Shown in pieces: positions 33,832-45,114 of a stretch of 64,000 bases of DNA. The DNA lies in contig OW386285.2 of the NCBI GenBank assembly GCA_936432065.2, positions 45,464,664 to 45,528,663 on the forward strand, given 5' to 3'. Numbering within the stretch: the first letter of the stretch is position 1; each line of letters starts with the position of its first letter. A program made the translations under genes and the position numbers. The stretch is from Rutpela maculata (taxonomy: Eukaryota > Arthropoda > Insecta > Coleoptera > Cerambycidae). Under the pieces are notes generated by a model. The model saw nothing but the letters and a program-made list of their open reading frames with translations. It did no database searches and was not told the DNA's origin.

Positions 33832-34146
33832 GGCTAAAATGTTTTTCTTTTACAAATGGGGGTTTATAGTACGAGCCGAAGGCGAGTGCTATAAACCACA
33901 CGAGTAAAAAAAAACATTTTAGTCTCGAGTTATATACAAAACTTTTGGTATCGCTATTCGAAATTAGAAAACAGTATAGTTTTATAAAAATAGACTTCTA
34001 TTGTATACGAATTCTATTGCTGTTTTCATAGAAACCAATAAGTTTTATTTCACACTGTTAAATCAAACTTCTTTATTTCACTCTTTTCTTTATTTTACAC
34101 TTGCCATTAATGACATTGTTTTGATGTCATTTTAGGATATGGCGTT
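33832..34146 (+). repeat. Palindrome-core repeat, copy C
   Basis: TGGCTAAAATG to GGATATGGCGTTA. The palindromic start (GTTTATAGTACGAGCCGAAGG) and the CTGTTTTCATAGAAACC block are conserved with copies A and B. Confidence 0.85.
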
Positions 34147-34151
34147 AGAAA

Positions 34152-34331
34152 ATAGTAATTTACGTTACAAGACCGGAAAGAGGGGTTTTGTGGTTGACCC
34201 AAGCCAACACCGCCTAAATATTATTTAGGCGGTGTTGCCCAAGCAGATTCCTGGGCGAGCCATAGGTGAGTCCTAGAAGCTTGGGGAGACCCACAAAACA
34301 TTGTTTTTCAGTTGTGTAACGTACAATTTTT
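34152..34331. mobile_element. Nested palindrome element
   Basis: Ends TTACGTTACA and TGTAACGTA are inverted; next come GGTTTTGTGG / CCACAAAACA. The centre is a perfect 16 bp stem hairpin, CAACACCGCCTAAATA and complement with a one-base loop (34205-34237). Confidence 0.8.
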
Positions 34332-35329
34332 TTTTCTGCCGACACTGTTATACAAAATCAATTTTGTATTATTTTTTAAATAAATTTTCTAACAAATACA
34401 ACGACAAACAATAATAACTAATTAAATAAAATATTGTTACGTCCGGCACTATTATACAACTTATACAATTTCTGCTTGTAACGCTTCAAAATCTGAATCC
34501 ATATTTTCCAGTACTTGTAAATTGACCTTTGAAAACCTTTGAAAAGTGAAGTGTATTTATCACTTGACACTTATCTTAACAATTAACACAAATTCATTTC
34601 CATAGAAACGAGAATAACAGGGACCGGAAAAGCTTTTGCCGATCTCTAATGTCACTTTTCGTTCTAGCCCGGGAGAACGTTAATTTCTGGTGGATAATTC
34701 CTCCAGAAAAGGTGTACTTTCTGGACGGTTGAAAAAAACAATATTATGGTACCATGGTACTGTCGTGAGCAAAAAAATAGGACAACTATTTTTTTCTAAT
34801 GCACACTTGCAATGAATTTTAACAAATAACTGACAATGTCACAAAAATTAAAGTTTTACAACTAGATTTTAGCAAAAATACGTTATAAGACAAGAACGAA
34901 CCCCTTCGAGACACGACGCGACGTCTAATCGAGCTGAAATTTTGCACACATGTGTAGTTCTGATGACAATACAATATTATGGTAGCGTAGTAACAATAAT
35001 ATAATGGATTGGATTATGGATTAAGCTGTATATTTTTTTACTAAACACTAATTTGATGATGTAGAATATTTTACAAAAGCGTGTATTAGTATGCAGTGAT
35101 CACTAACAAAATAAGATTAAAAAGAAAACTACAAAGTTATGTGCGACTGTTATTTCGGTTTATTCAATGTTAAAAACCCATATTAGGAGAAGTTCATTTT
35201 TTTTCTTCATGCTATGGTAATGTTATTTTAGTTCCACAGTTTATCTTTCTAATTTTGTTGTACAGTGAACTAGAATTATTACTCCACTGTTACTTCACCA
35301 CTTTATTACTTTACTGTTAAGAGCTAAAA
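34332..35329. other. AT-rich spacer, no recognised gene
   Basis: No coding motif. Contains the repeat block noted at 34926-34965. Confidence 0.4.
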
Positions 35330-36400
35330 TCCTTCTTGGACCGTTTTCTAATCCAGAGTTTCTTCTGTGCTCAGAAAATAAGGGACATAAGGTAATAAAA
35401 GATATGTTTTACCGTTAGTCTTCTGTCGGTTTGGACATATCTTTCTCCTCTTAACAAATGTGACGAAGTCATATAAGTGTGCCCAATTCTTAGGCGGATG
35501 ATCATAGTTTTTTCCTTCTGTTGAGTTTTACAGGACATTTAGACATATCTACTTGTGGCTGAATAGTTTTGTATGCTGTTTCGTTCCGATTCCAGTTGGT
35601 TTGCCATTTTTGATGAATTATTCTTTTTACTTCACTAACTATGTCCTAGTATCTTACTGGGATATTCTCATATATTGCATTTTGAGTTACAGTTAGACGT
35701 GCAGGTGCATCTGCTTTTTCGTTCCCCTATGTGGCTGGGCGTAAATATAAATGTGAATTTTTCTACCTGTTAAATTTAAACGGTGTAATATAATTTGAAT
35801 ATATTTTTCGGCTGAATCCTTATTAGATATGTTTTTGATAACCTGTAACGTATTCAGGGAGTCGCTGCAAATAAGAAAAGACTCTTTTACTGATATTTCA
35901 CAATAGTGAAGAGCTTCCAGTACAGCCTGCATCCAAGTCCGTTGTCTGTTTTAGATCCATCTCTAGGTGGCACGTAGGTGGTGTACGATGCCATGAAGGG
36001 ATTGCGGAAAAGTCTTTAGGGTATATTTTTGGGACGCTACTATTCTGTTCGATACGGAGAGCTAAACGGCCTGTTGTTGTAGATCTAGACTCATAGAGAT
36101 GAGAGTTGTCATGTTCAAAGGGAATTTTGTAGCTTAGTTGATGCGGCTGTGCTTTCATAGATATCATATAGTTAGTAATTAGCGGTTCTCTTCTTAAGCT
36201 AAGTGGAGAGATACCAGCTTCTACTTCTAGTGCTAATATTGAGCTTGTTCTAAAAACTCCTGTGTGACTAGTGTTATGTAGAGTCTAGTAGTTGAGGTCG
36301 TGAATGACGTGCTGAAGAGTACACTATGGAACCATAACCCAGTTTGGACAAGACGAGTGTTTTGTACAGGGTAAGTAGCACATTTTTTCAGCTACCAATC
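35330..36400 (-). pseudogene. LINE remnant with RNase H domain
   Basis: Minus-strand frames give, in order, TSSILALEVEAGISPLSLRR (about 36195-36260), a spacer rich in Ser/Thr, then MQAVLEALHYCEISVKESF with LICSDSLNTLQVIKN, the Asp-bearing core of an RNase H fold (35780-35932), followed by a PHRGTK-like stretch. The order (connector then RNase H) is that of I-like or R1-like non-LTR retrotransposons that encode RNase H. The 135 or so residues after RNase H are broken by stops. There is no reverse transcriptase core in this piece. Confidence 0.75.
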
Positions 36401-36689
36401 TGATTAAAAATATTAACCATATTATTTTTTATAAAAGGTGTAAGTTTACAATGAAATCGACGTTCTAAATATTACCACCTTTTGTAATACGAAATAAAAG
36501 ACCTTCAACCGAGTGATAAATTTGTACAATTTTAAGTGGATCAAAGATAACCTTCATATTCCTTTAAATATTGGTTATTGGGAAATATTTTATTATTAAA
36601 CAAACAGCTAATGCGTAAACCAATAAAAATTAAAAATCTGTCTATTAAATTACCGCTCCAATACCCTTCTTTTTATTTTATCTTCTTGT

Positions 36690-37470
36690 CCTAACCTAAT
36701 GTCTTGACGTAGGCATAGTATGGTCTTATCAAGTTCATGAATTGCTTGCTTACCATCTCAACGTTTTGGGGGGCATCCTCCTCACCACTTACAATCTAAT
36801 TCTCCCGAAACCAGTAACCCCAATGAACTTTGCCATTTTCGGTTGATTTGGCAAACAAATATTGAGGATGCATGATACTGGAGAATTACTTTGGAGGACA
36901 TAATTCCTAGGAAATCGTTCCCTGATATTTATTTCTGTACCGACTGATAAGTTACCGATCTGTATTATCTATTGAATCTTATATTCACAGTTACCGGTAT
37001 TGTCAACAAGGGTTCCGTGAATCCATGGTATACCATCCTATTCGCTACCTCAAGCTCATCTATCGTTAACATGTTTGAATAGGTTTTATTTCCTCGGCCT
37101 ACAATCATAATTTTTGATTTGTTGTATTTCCACTTCAACCGTACTCATAGCTTATGATTTGAAGATTGTTGGGCAGGTATATTTACTTCAACTAATCTGC
37201 TATCTTCTGCAAATCTCAATTTAGAAATCTTAGTTGCACCTGTAGCTATTCCACTCTGCAAATCCTGAACACATCACACCTTGTGATCATGATAAATTTT
37301 ACAACGGATTGCCTTCTTTGAAGTGTTTTTGAACTTTACATTGACGATTTTCACTGAATCAGTAAGGTTTTTTCATATAGTACTCATACAGCTGACTCTC
37401 CTCCTCTCCAATACATTGTCAAAAACCTTACGGTCTGCCTTTAATTCTGGACCGTCCAATATGATTGCCG
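36690..37470 (-). pseudogene. RTE/Dong-like reverse transcriptase remnant
   Basis: Minus-strand frames give KISKLRFAEDSRLVEV (about 37170-37230), a degenerate form of the RYADD box, then NKSKIMIVGRGNKT, and near 36760 GGCPPKRW. This spacing resembles the C-terminal half of RTE-type endonuclease/reverse transcriptase proteins. Frames are interrupted by several stops. The right side is cut by copy 3 of the ACTTCCACATCC family. Confidence 0.55.
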
Positions 37471-37480
37471 ATTGCATTTT

Positions 37481-37985
37481 TACTTCCACATCCAGTGGAA
37501 GTATAGTAACGACAAAAAAATAAAAAAAATTTATTTTTCAATAAGGCTTAGAATGTCATGAAACGTCGAGATTTTAAGTTTGATCAAAAAAACATTTCTG
37601 TCTGTCTGTTGGTCTGTAAAACTTTTTTTGTGCGAACGTTTACTCTGGAACCGTTTGAGATATTGACTTGAAATTTGGTACACATATGTACTTTAACGAG
37701 ATCTAGAACTAGATTATATTTTCATCTTGTTCCGTCGAAGTGTTGGGGGTAAATTGGGGTAAATTTGGGGTAAAGAGGTAAATCAAATATTACATTACAT
37801 TACATTACATTACAAGCAGGTAAGACTCCATAAAATTGGTATTTAGTATATACAAGAGAAGTTAAGGTCGCAAAAAAAATTTTTGGCATTAGCCACCCTC
37901 ATTACCACCCCCACACCATTACTAAAGGGGGCGAAAAAAAATGTGATTTAGTGTGTGTACAAGAACCAAAATATTTTTTTCTTCA
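37481..37985 (-). mobile_element. ACTTCCACATCC family, copy 3
   Basis: TACTTCCACATCCAGTGGAA at 37481 is the complement of the right end of copies 1, 2 and 4. Includes the CTGTCTGTCTG block and a perfect (ATTAC)n microsatellite (about 37788-37813) that the other copies lack. Confidence 0.85.
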
Positions 37986-39624
37986 TTTTAGAAACATGTT
38001 TAACTAAAAACAATCTCTTTTCTCTTTAAAAACGTAAAATATTTAAAACGCTTTCAAATATTGCAAGGTGGAATAAGTATGTTTTTAATTAAAAAAGTAG
38101 AAAACCACGTTGAGGGGGAAGGGTAAACACATTATTTCCCAAGAAATATGATGTTATATGATGTACTTCTACTCAATCGTATAATTGATGTCTGGTTGTG
38201 CTTTGGTGCTTATGGGTTATAACTTATATGTAAATGGCTGCGTAGATACAACCGCTGGTAGAACTTAATGCTTATTCTTGACAAAGGAAGACTCCAGTTG
38301 AAAGATGGTAAATGGTTTGGTAGATACTACGTATTAAAGACCACAATTAAAGGCAATGCTTGCATTTAAATTACATGTTTAGGGTAATATATTCTATAAC
38401 TAACAGGTCATTACAACTAAATGAACTTAATTAAGATGTATGTATTACTGACGTCGCGTCGTCTCATTACCAATGTACCTATTTTTACGTAACCTTTGCA
38501 TCAATTGAGTTGGATTAAACATACAAACGAGACTAAAATGAGGTCAAAATTACGTAATTCTGACATTGATTGGGCAGATTCGGTATGTCTGCCTTTTATT
38601 TGAGACTGTCCAAGTTGTATCACACCCTCTACAAGGCCTGCTCGATCATTAGTTCTAAATGAACACACATCCACCACCTGTTTGAAATAAATCACTAAAA
38701 TGTTCACCAGCTCGCTAATGCCAATTGAAGTGACAAAATGTTTTCTCTAATTCATCGCTGGTTTCTTACAACTCCCTCGCGACAGCAAAAAGGCCAGTAC
38801 AGCTCTGCCTGGCACTGTTAACACTTAGGCATAAGTTACTCAGCTTTTAACATTGGCCAGTTTATAGACTTGCTGCATCTCTTCAGGTAACAAAGCGGCA
38901 GTTATTACAAGAATCTTGCTCGTTATAATTTTAAGTGTGTGGCAGTCGAACAATACTTCATAACTACATACTTGCAGCTCCTATAAAAGCCATTGAAAAC
39001 ATATACGTATTTTAAAAGATTTTATTATACTGTCATACCAGTGTATTTTTATAATAATAATTACGTGTCATTTACATTTTTACTATGAACAATATTGTTT
39101 CGATACGTGTATTTATGTCATATCACTTTTAAAGATGGTTCTTGTAGGATGAAAGGTATGTCAGCACTTGAATTGGAATTTTTGAATCAGTTGATGTTTA
39201 TTTTTTTACATATTGCATAACTCTTATATGCATCAATAACCTTTAAATTGATCTTTGGAAAAAATACCATGAAGAACTTTTAAGTCTTTAAAATATTTAG
39301 AATTTAATTGAGATTTGTATTGTAAACTGCTGACGAATACCGTTAACGTCTAAACTCGAAATCGAAACTTTAGCGATTTGTGGCAATACATTGCACTTAG
39401 CGCGGCCAGCCTTGTAATTCGTAATCTAGCGCTCTGCCGGGCATTAGTTCGAAAAGTAGTTGTTGTACAGTTTTTATTTAATGTGATAGATTCTATAATA
39501 ATTTTTATTTTAAACTGTTTGTTATCTAATAGTGTTAATTATATTGGTATGTTTCGAAGAATAATTCCACCACGTTTCATTAAAAAAGACAGACCTGATC
39601 CCATGGTTTTAAAGTAGTCTGGCA
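37986..39624. other. Spacer, no recognised gene
   Basis: Less repetitive than its surroundings. Segment 38500-38960 has balanced base composition, but I could not recognise a protein or RNA in it. A plus frame of 79 codons at 39378-39617 ends PPRFIKKDRPDPMVLK and has a hydrophobic middle; no family recognised. This is one candidate for genuine host single-copy sequence. Confidence 0.35.
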
Positions 39625-39904
39625 TTTTTTTAACGCCTTATTTGTATTAACGTCTTGGCGGAGTTTATAGCTATTTCATCACTCAATCAGAACATACAAA
39701 CACACACGGACAACATCACAACAACCATTCCCTGCGACATTGTCATCTGCTGCTGGTGACTTGAACTCTTCCCCACTGCTACCTTCTCGACTATACGTGA
39801 AAAATCCATATCCTAGCTAGGATTCGAACCCGGGACTCCGTGGTCGCAAGTCTAACAAAATGAAATTAAAGTCTAACACCGTAAGCTTTGCGTCGGCGCC
39901 TTCC
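39625..39904 (-). mobile_element. tRNA-derived SINE, copy 1
   Basis: On the minus strand: a box A-like GACGCAAAGCTTACGG, then TTGCGACCACGGAGTCCC, a canonical box B GGTTCGAATCC, a body including GACAATGTCGCAGGGAATGG, and the end CTCCGCCAAGACGTTAATAC plus an A tail (T run at 39625-39631 on plus). A 20-odd bp duplication of GTTAGACTT separates box A from the anticodon-arm region. It matches the plus copy at 41462-41724. Confidence 0.9.
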
Positions 39905-40386
39905 ATAACTGCTGTGGGACAAGAATGTAATTTCTAAACAGGCGAAGCATTGCAACATCTGCAGTTTTCTTTAGTTTTTGGTCACCATACACATGCGTAA
40001 ACCAACCAGTATTTATAGCCTAAACCATAGCCTTATCCCCCCGATTTTTTTGTATCATATGTCTATTAGGCGCAACCTGCAGGTTTCGGTTATTTCTTAT
40101 GGACTTCTGTCCCTTTTTTGTGATAAAATTTGGATATATTTTTATTTTTAAGGATTGTTTCTTTTAGTTGTGCTTTCAATCCTGTGTCTCAACTGTCAGG
40201 TTACTAGGTTCTCTAGAATTACCCTACAGGTTATAGCTACCGCTCCCCTCTTCTCTTTATTTTGAAGCATGGGGCAGGATATTGACGTTTCAGGATAATA
40301 TCGTCATAGGTAATGCTGTTTTTAGTAATATCGGTTTGTGTAAAGTTAGAAATGTACGTGGTTCTTATTTGTTTGCAAGCTTTATT
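39905..40386. other. Spacer, no recognised gene
   Basis: No coding motif or element end recognised. Confidence 0.4.
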
Positions 40387-40730
40387 AACAATTTATTTAC
40401 AAACGTTTCGTTTTTTTTGTTTGGCCTGATCCGAGGAGCATAGCCAGGCATATGAAACAAAAAAGAGACGAAAATGCGTTTTTCAAAATTAAAAATAAAT
40501 TTCCAAAAAGACGCTCAATAGTCCAGAGAAATTAGACATATTTCCCTTCGGAAAAATTAACAATTAATTTACAAACGTATCGTTTTTTTTTTGTTTGTCC
40601 TGATCCGAGAAGCATAGCCAGGATATGAAACAAAAAAGAGACGAAAATATGTTTTTCAAAATTAAAAATAAATTTCCAAAAAGACGCTCAATAGTCCAGA
40701 GAAATCAGACCTATTTCCCTTCGGAAACAT
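40387..40730 (+). repeat. Tandem repeat, two units of ~172 bp
   Basis: Units starting AACAATTTATTTACAAACGT (40387) and AACAATTAATTTACAAACGT (40559) share GCATAGCCAGG, AAAAAGAGACGAAAAT and AGACGCTCAATAGTCCAGAG. They lie at the outer edge of the next element. Confidence 0.9.
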
Positions 40731-41160
40731 TCCCAGAAAGCTGGATTTTGATATGAACCTTGATATTACGGTTCTAAACAAAAAATTTTACGCGGGTCAA
40801 AGGTCACCAAAAACGGTTTTTCGCGAGGTTTTTCGTGAATATCTCGTTAACGGTCACTTTTAGAGAAAAAAGATTTATTATCAAATTTCATACAGAAAGG
40901 ATATTATGACTTTTATGCGCAAGAGTAACCGTTATGGCGATAATTCAATTTAAATACAGAGTTGCTAGCTTTATGTTTCACCACCTTCGAGGTAGAGTAC
41001 AAGGTGCGTTTTTTTTTTCACGTGGTGTCCCCAGTAGGCCTAATTCACGTTTGGTTTTGTTTGAAAAATGTTTATTTTGAAAAAAAAAATTACTAGATTA
41101 ATCATTAATTAATTTTAGATTCAAAACAGTAGTTATTCATCTCAATAATTAATATTCATC

Positions 41161-42102
41161 TCAATACTCTATTTCAACCTGTATGCTTTCCACTTCATGA
41201 TCTTCTTCTTCTTGCTCTTTTTCCGCAGTCTCCTGTATTCCATAGATTCAGTCAGGAAATGCGATGGATCTACATCTTCACTGGAGTCTCAATTATCTAC
41301 GTCATTTATATCGGGTGTTTCATTTAAGCAAAACTGACTTTGGCAATTACCACAAACTGGTGAATAATATAAACCAATTTTTCTATAGCCGCAGTTTAAG
41401 CTACAGCCCTTGGTGCAATTACAAAAAATAGTATTCAGCAGAATGTCTGGAGTAGGTGAAAGCAGCGTGGCGCAGAGCTTAAGGTGTTAGGCTTGCGACC
41501 ACGGGGTCCCTGGTGGGCTAGACTGCGGTTGTGTGAGAGACAACACGGTCTAGTCGCTCTCCTCTCCTGAGTTCGAGTCTCAGCTGCGGCAGATGGCAAT
41601 GTCGCAGGGAATGGGTGTTGTGATGTTGCCTATGCGTGTCCGTCCGTTCTGGTTGAGTGGCAGAATAGCCTATGGCTGAACTCCGCCAGGACATTAATAT
41701 AAACAAGGCGATTAAAAAAAAAAATTGGCTCCAAAATATTATCCCTTAACCTCCATTCCCAGTCTTCAGGAGTAAGCTCGTTGCCTAGTCATATTTGAAC
41801 TTGGTAATAGACCCGATATCAATGTTGGTGAGCAGTACTAGACGTTGGCGGAAGAATAGATAATTGAACAGGTTTTTTGAGCTGTATAGATTTTACAAAA
41901 GCTGAACCTCTGTAAGTATCAATAGATACTTCTTTTACTGGGCATTTACATAGTCAGGATAAAAGTAATTCCATTGTTGAAAATCACGTCTGGTAAAAAT
42001 GTCTGCGTATTTTATTATTTTCTTATTTTTGTTTAAAATAATTTGAAGACATTCATTTTATCTTTCTTAAAACTTGCTGAACTAGTGTCGCAACCTGTTA
42101 TT
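41161..42102 (-). pseudogene. Transposon-associated ORF with CXC (Tesmin/TSO1-like) domain, broken
   Basis: Reading the minus strand from 42100: TGCDTSSASFKKDK, then a frame change to KIIKYADIFTRRDFQ, then SILPPTSSTAHQH, RVYYQVQ, LGNELTPEDWEWRL and DNILEP. After the SINE insertion the frame resumes with FCNCTKGCSLNCGYRKIGLY and SPVCGNCQSQFC, a CXC-type cysteine array (CxC-x3-C-x3-C..C-x2-C..C). I know the combination TGCDT, YYQVQ-WLGN-L-P-DWGW and CXC from predicted proteins repeated in arthropod genomes; their biochemical role is not established to my knowledge. Stops and shifts make it a pseudogene. Confidence 0.75.
41462..41724 (+). mobile_element. tRNA-derived SINE, copy 2, with hairpin between boxes A and B
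   Basis: Box A-like TGGCGCAGAGCTTAAGG (41468-41484), GCTTGCGACCACGGGGTCCC, then an extra ~50 bp with a hairpin (CTAGAC...TTGTGTGAGAGACAACA...GTCTAG, about 41519-41554), then box B GTTCGAGTCTC (41571-41581). The body shares GGCAATGTCGCAGGGAATGG and CTCCGCCAGGACATTAATAT with copy 1 and ends in an A tail. A minus frame at 41518-41706 is antisense noise. Confidence 0.9.
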
Positions 42103-42300
42103 AAATGAAATTATCTCCAAACGAAATAAAGTCATAATATTTTTTTTTTGTACGAAATTTCCTAAGATACAAATTTGATCATTAATATTTTTTCCGTAAA
42201 AGTGAGATATTCACGAAAAACTGTTTTGGCTTTGGCTTTTGACATTTTGTTTAGAACCACAATATCAAGGTTCATACCAGAATCCAGCTTTCTGATAACT

Positions 42301-43192
42301 TGTCTGAAGCTGGGACTTTTTTTTTGTCTAATGCCTCTGGATTACCACCAGTCCAAACAATCGCCGAAATATTATTTTTGATGATTAGGTTTATTCGATT
42401 ATATCACCAGGGTTTATTAGCCTCATTCTCTTTCATGGATATGATAAAAAACATTGCCCAGTAGGATACGAAGAAATTATTCATTTTAGCCTATTTTGAA
42501 AAAAGATCGGTCAAAATATCAAAATTACACCTCATAATTGTTTTTTGAATAATAAAATTCTAATATCGGCTTAGGAATCATGCCTAATAATTTATTGCTG
42601 GGATGCCAACTACCTTTTCGTAATCTACATAGTCTGAAACGTGCAAATGCGAACAAAACTCGAAGAGTAATTTTTTCACGATTAACAGTGGTTCCCTTCG
42701 GTAAGCGAGGGAAGTAATACTATGTTGTTTATTAAATGTGCGATGTAGAAGCGATTTCTCAGGCAAGAATTCAGTAGATAAATTATATCAATAAGAAAAT
42801 ATGACATATAAGTATACATCTTCGATAGTTACTATGCATTTATGCAAGTGATTCATACGAAATTACATCACAATCGTATGAGCACGAGAAAAGTGAAAGG
42901 ATAAATTAGCTATAACCTACACTAACTGCTAATGCAATTACTTGTTTGGTATTTTATATTTTGGTTTTCCTTATTTGTTGAAAATTATCTTCGATTGCTT
43001 ATTGCTTCAAGGGGTCGTTTTATAAATAGCTATTTATTTTATACATAATAGTAAAGCAGATAATTAGCCAATTTTCTACACATAGTTGTCTAAATAGAAT
43101 ATCCTTTAAGCTTTAAGATGCAAACTTATCTCGAGATAACATTTGCAAATTATAAATATCAGAATCATAAATATCAAAAATCCATTATTTCA
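42301..43192. other. Spacer with a shared element terminus
   Basis: No gene. The block CGAAGAGTAATTTTTTCACG...TTCCCTTCGGTAAGCGAGGG (42658-42715) recurs at 50678-50730 in the same orientation and is probably the end of a dispersed element. Confidence 0.5.
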
Positions 43193-43385
43193 TTGATTGA
43201 TTGATTGATTTACCAGCATACGGTAGGCATTGCTGCCACTCGCGAGAAACATGGCTGGCTACGTCTACGCTGGGTTGGATTTGGGTCATGTCGTCAGCAG
43301 CTAGGGCCACATGACGCACGATACAGAAGTGCAGGATCGGAAGCGTACGCGTTTATGAGGTGTGTTGGCACATTGTGTCGTAATA
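43193..43385 (-). mobile_element. RTE-like LINE, 3' terminus only (copy 3)
   Basis: A (TGAT)n tail at 43193-43210 followed by CGGTAGGCATTGCTGCCACT, then the block CTACGCTGGGTTGGAT. It matches the 3' ends of the copies at 2358 and 47077. The homology stops abruptly near 43385, where a plus-strand LINE begins. The first ~60 codons of the long plus frame 43205-44182 are the antisense of this fragment and do not belong to the reverse transcriptase. Confidence 0.85.
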
Positions 43386-45112
43386 ACGGATATAGCTTTA
43401 ATAATAACTCGCTAATTCATGTATTAGCATTTACGGAGGATGATGTGAGAAAAGCATTAAAAGAAATAAAAAATAAAATAACCACTGGCCCAGAAGGCAT
43501 ACCTGCATTTTCTGCGAAGAGATTGTGCGTGTATTTTTGTCGCAATTTAGTAACAATTTTTAATTTGATTTTAAAAAATGGTGATTTTCCGGATATGTGG
43601 AGACGTTCTAAATTTTGTCCAATTTTTAAAAAGGGTGAGAAATCTGACCTATCAAACTTTCGGGCCCTTTCAATAACATGTAATTTTGCAAAAGTACTTG
43701 AATTTCACGTCATTTATGATAAAATCAGTACAAAAATCACTATCCGTCAACACGGTTTTATGATAGGACGTTCTACAACCACCAATCTGCTTTATGTCAC
43801 ACAATTTATTTCGGAATCCATCGACCATCAATCCCAAACCGACATAATTTATACTGATTTCTCCAAGGCATTCGACAGGTTTGACCATAATATGCTTCTT
43901 AAAAAACTATATTATGCCGGACTTTCGGATAGCTTGATAACATTATTCAGGTCTTACCCGTCAAACAGAGTCCAATATGTTACCTTCAATGGATTCAAGT
44001 CTGTCGAATACGTTGCTACCTCGGGAGTACCGCAAGGGTCGGTTCTTGGACCACTATTTTTCACAATATTTATCAATGACATAGCGGATGACTTAACAGA
44101 CAAAGTTAGTTATTTAATGTATGCTGATGATTTGAAACTCTTTTCTAGAATGTTGACGATATTGATATGCAGGAAAATTTAAACAAAATAAGTAACTAGT
44201 GTACTAAATACAATATTCCATTAAATTCGCAGAAATGCAATGTTATGTATTTTACATGCAAGTCCAAAACACTACGTGACTCAGGTGTTATATTTGATAA
44301 AACACTCTCTTTTAATACACATGTTACACATAGTATCAGAAGCCAGCAAGACTTATGGGTTCATAGTTAGAAATTCCCGTGATTTTTCAAACCCAGATAC
44401 GCTTAAGATGCTGTATTGTTGTTATGCCAGATCCAAGCTTGAACATGCGTAACTTGTTTGGACCCCAAACTATAATGTACATAACCAGTTAGAATCGGTT
44501 CAACGCAAATTCCTTAAATGTACTTATCCAGCGATCGGTTGTCCACAAGAAGACTTGCTGGATAAGTACTCTTTAGTTAGCTTAAGCCGTAGGTGAGAAT
44601 ACTTCTCAAATTTTTCTTTTTAAAATCATTAACAGTATTATTGACGCACGAATATTACTGTCAAAACTCTCTCTTAACACCCCAGAACAAGGTGTCGTAA
44701 CAGTTCTGTATTTTATCTAGCTAAGCCTCGTACAAATACCCTAAAGTTCTCACCCATTTACGTAATATGCAACAATGACAATGGAATCTGTGGTGATATA
44801 GACATTTTTAATTGTTGCCTGAATGCTTTAAAAACATTACCAAAGAAACTAGTTGATCTTATTTATTTTTCCGTTTTTGTATTTCATCTTTTATATAGAT
44901 AATGTTAAAAACATTATAGTTTGGTTTTTACCTGTCTTGTTATCTACCAAAAGTTATTTTAATCGCTGAGACACATTTTTTATCTATACACGTCTATTGT
45001 TTGTTAACATAATTTTAGTAGAATTTCTTTGTACCTTCCTGTCCTGTAGTTGGGTCAAATACCTGCTGGACAGTGTAATCAAATAAATAAATAAAATAAA
45101 TAAATAAATAAA
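43386..45112 (+). pseudogene. Jockey/CR1-like LINE, reverse transcriptase and 3' end
   Basis: The open part (to 44182) contains the reverse transcriptase blocks in order: KNKITTGPEGIPAF, LILKNGDFPDMWRRS, NFRALSITCNFAKVLE, HGFMIGRSTTTNL, YTDFSKAFDRFDH (catalytic Asp), SGVPQGSVLGPLFFTIFIND and LMYADDLKLF. A frameshift near 44150 follows. Other frames continue with VIFDKTLSFNTHV, YGFIVRNSRDFSNPDTLK and LEHA...VWTPNYNVHNQLE. The element ends in an (AAATA)n tail at about 45078-45112. The endonuclease and ORF1 are missing; the 5' end is fused to a fragment of another LINE. Confidence 0.9.
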
Positions 45113-45114
45113 TA

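Larger units (their letters stand above)
40731..42300 (-). mobile_element. Inverted-repeat element carrying a CXC-domain pseudogene
   Basis: CCAGAAAGCTGGATTTTGAT through GAATATCTCGTTAACGG (about 40731-40853) recurs in inverted form at about 42204-42292 with a small deletion. Between the arms is a broken ORF with a TGCDTSSA box and a cysteine-rich end. A tRNA-type SINE has inserted in it. This looks like a DNA transposon or a transposon-associated gene; no DDE triad was recognised. Confidence 0.65.

Noticed and set aside
39378..39617. 79-codon plus frame as a small membrane protein gene
   Set aside because: It has a hydrophobic stretch, but nothing else supports a gene; it is left as unrecognised within the spacer entry.
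41462..41590. A functional tRNA gene with an intron
   Set aside because: The acceptor stem does not close, the body continues to an A tail, and a related copy is at 39.6-39.9 kb; it is a SINE head.
43205..43385. N-terminal ~60 codons of the 325-codon frame as a novel protein domain
   Set aside because: This DNA is the antisense of a LINE 3' end present at two other places, so the coding is accidental.
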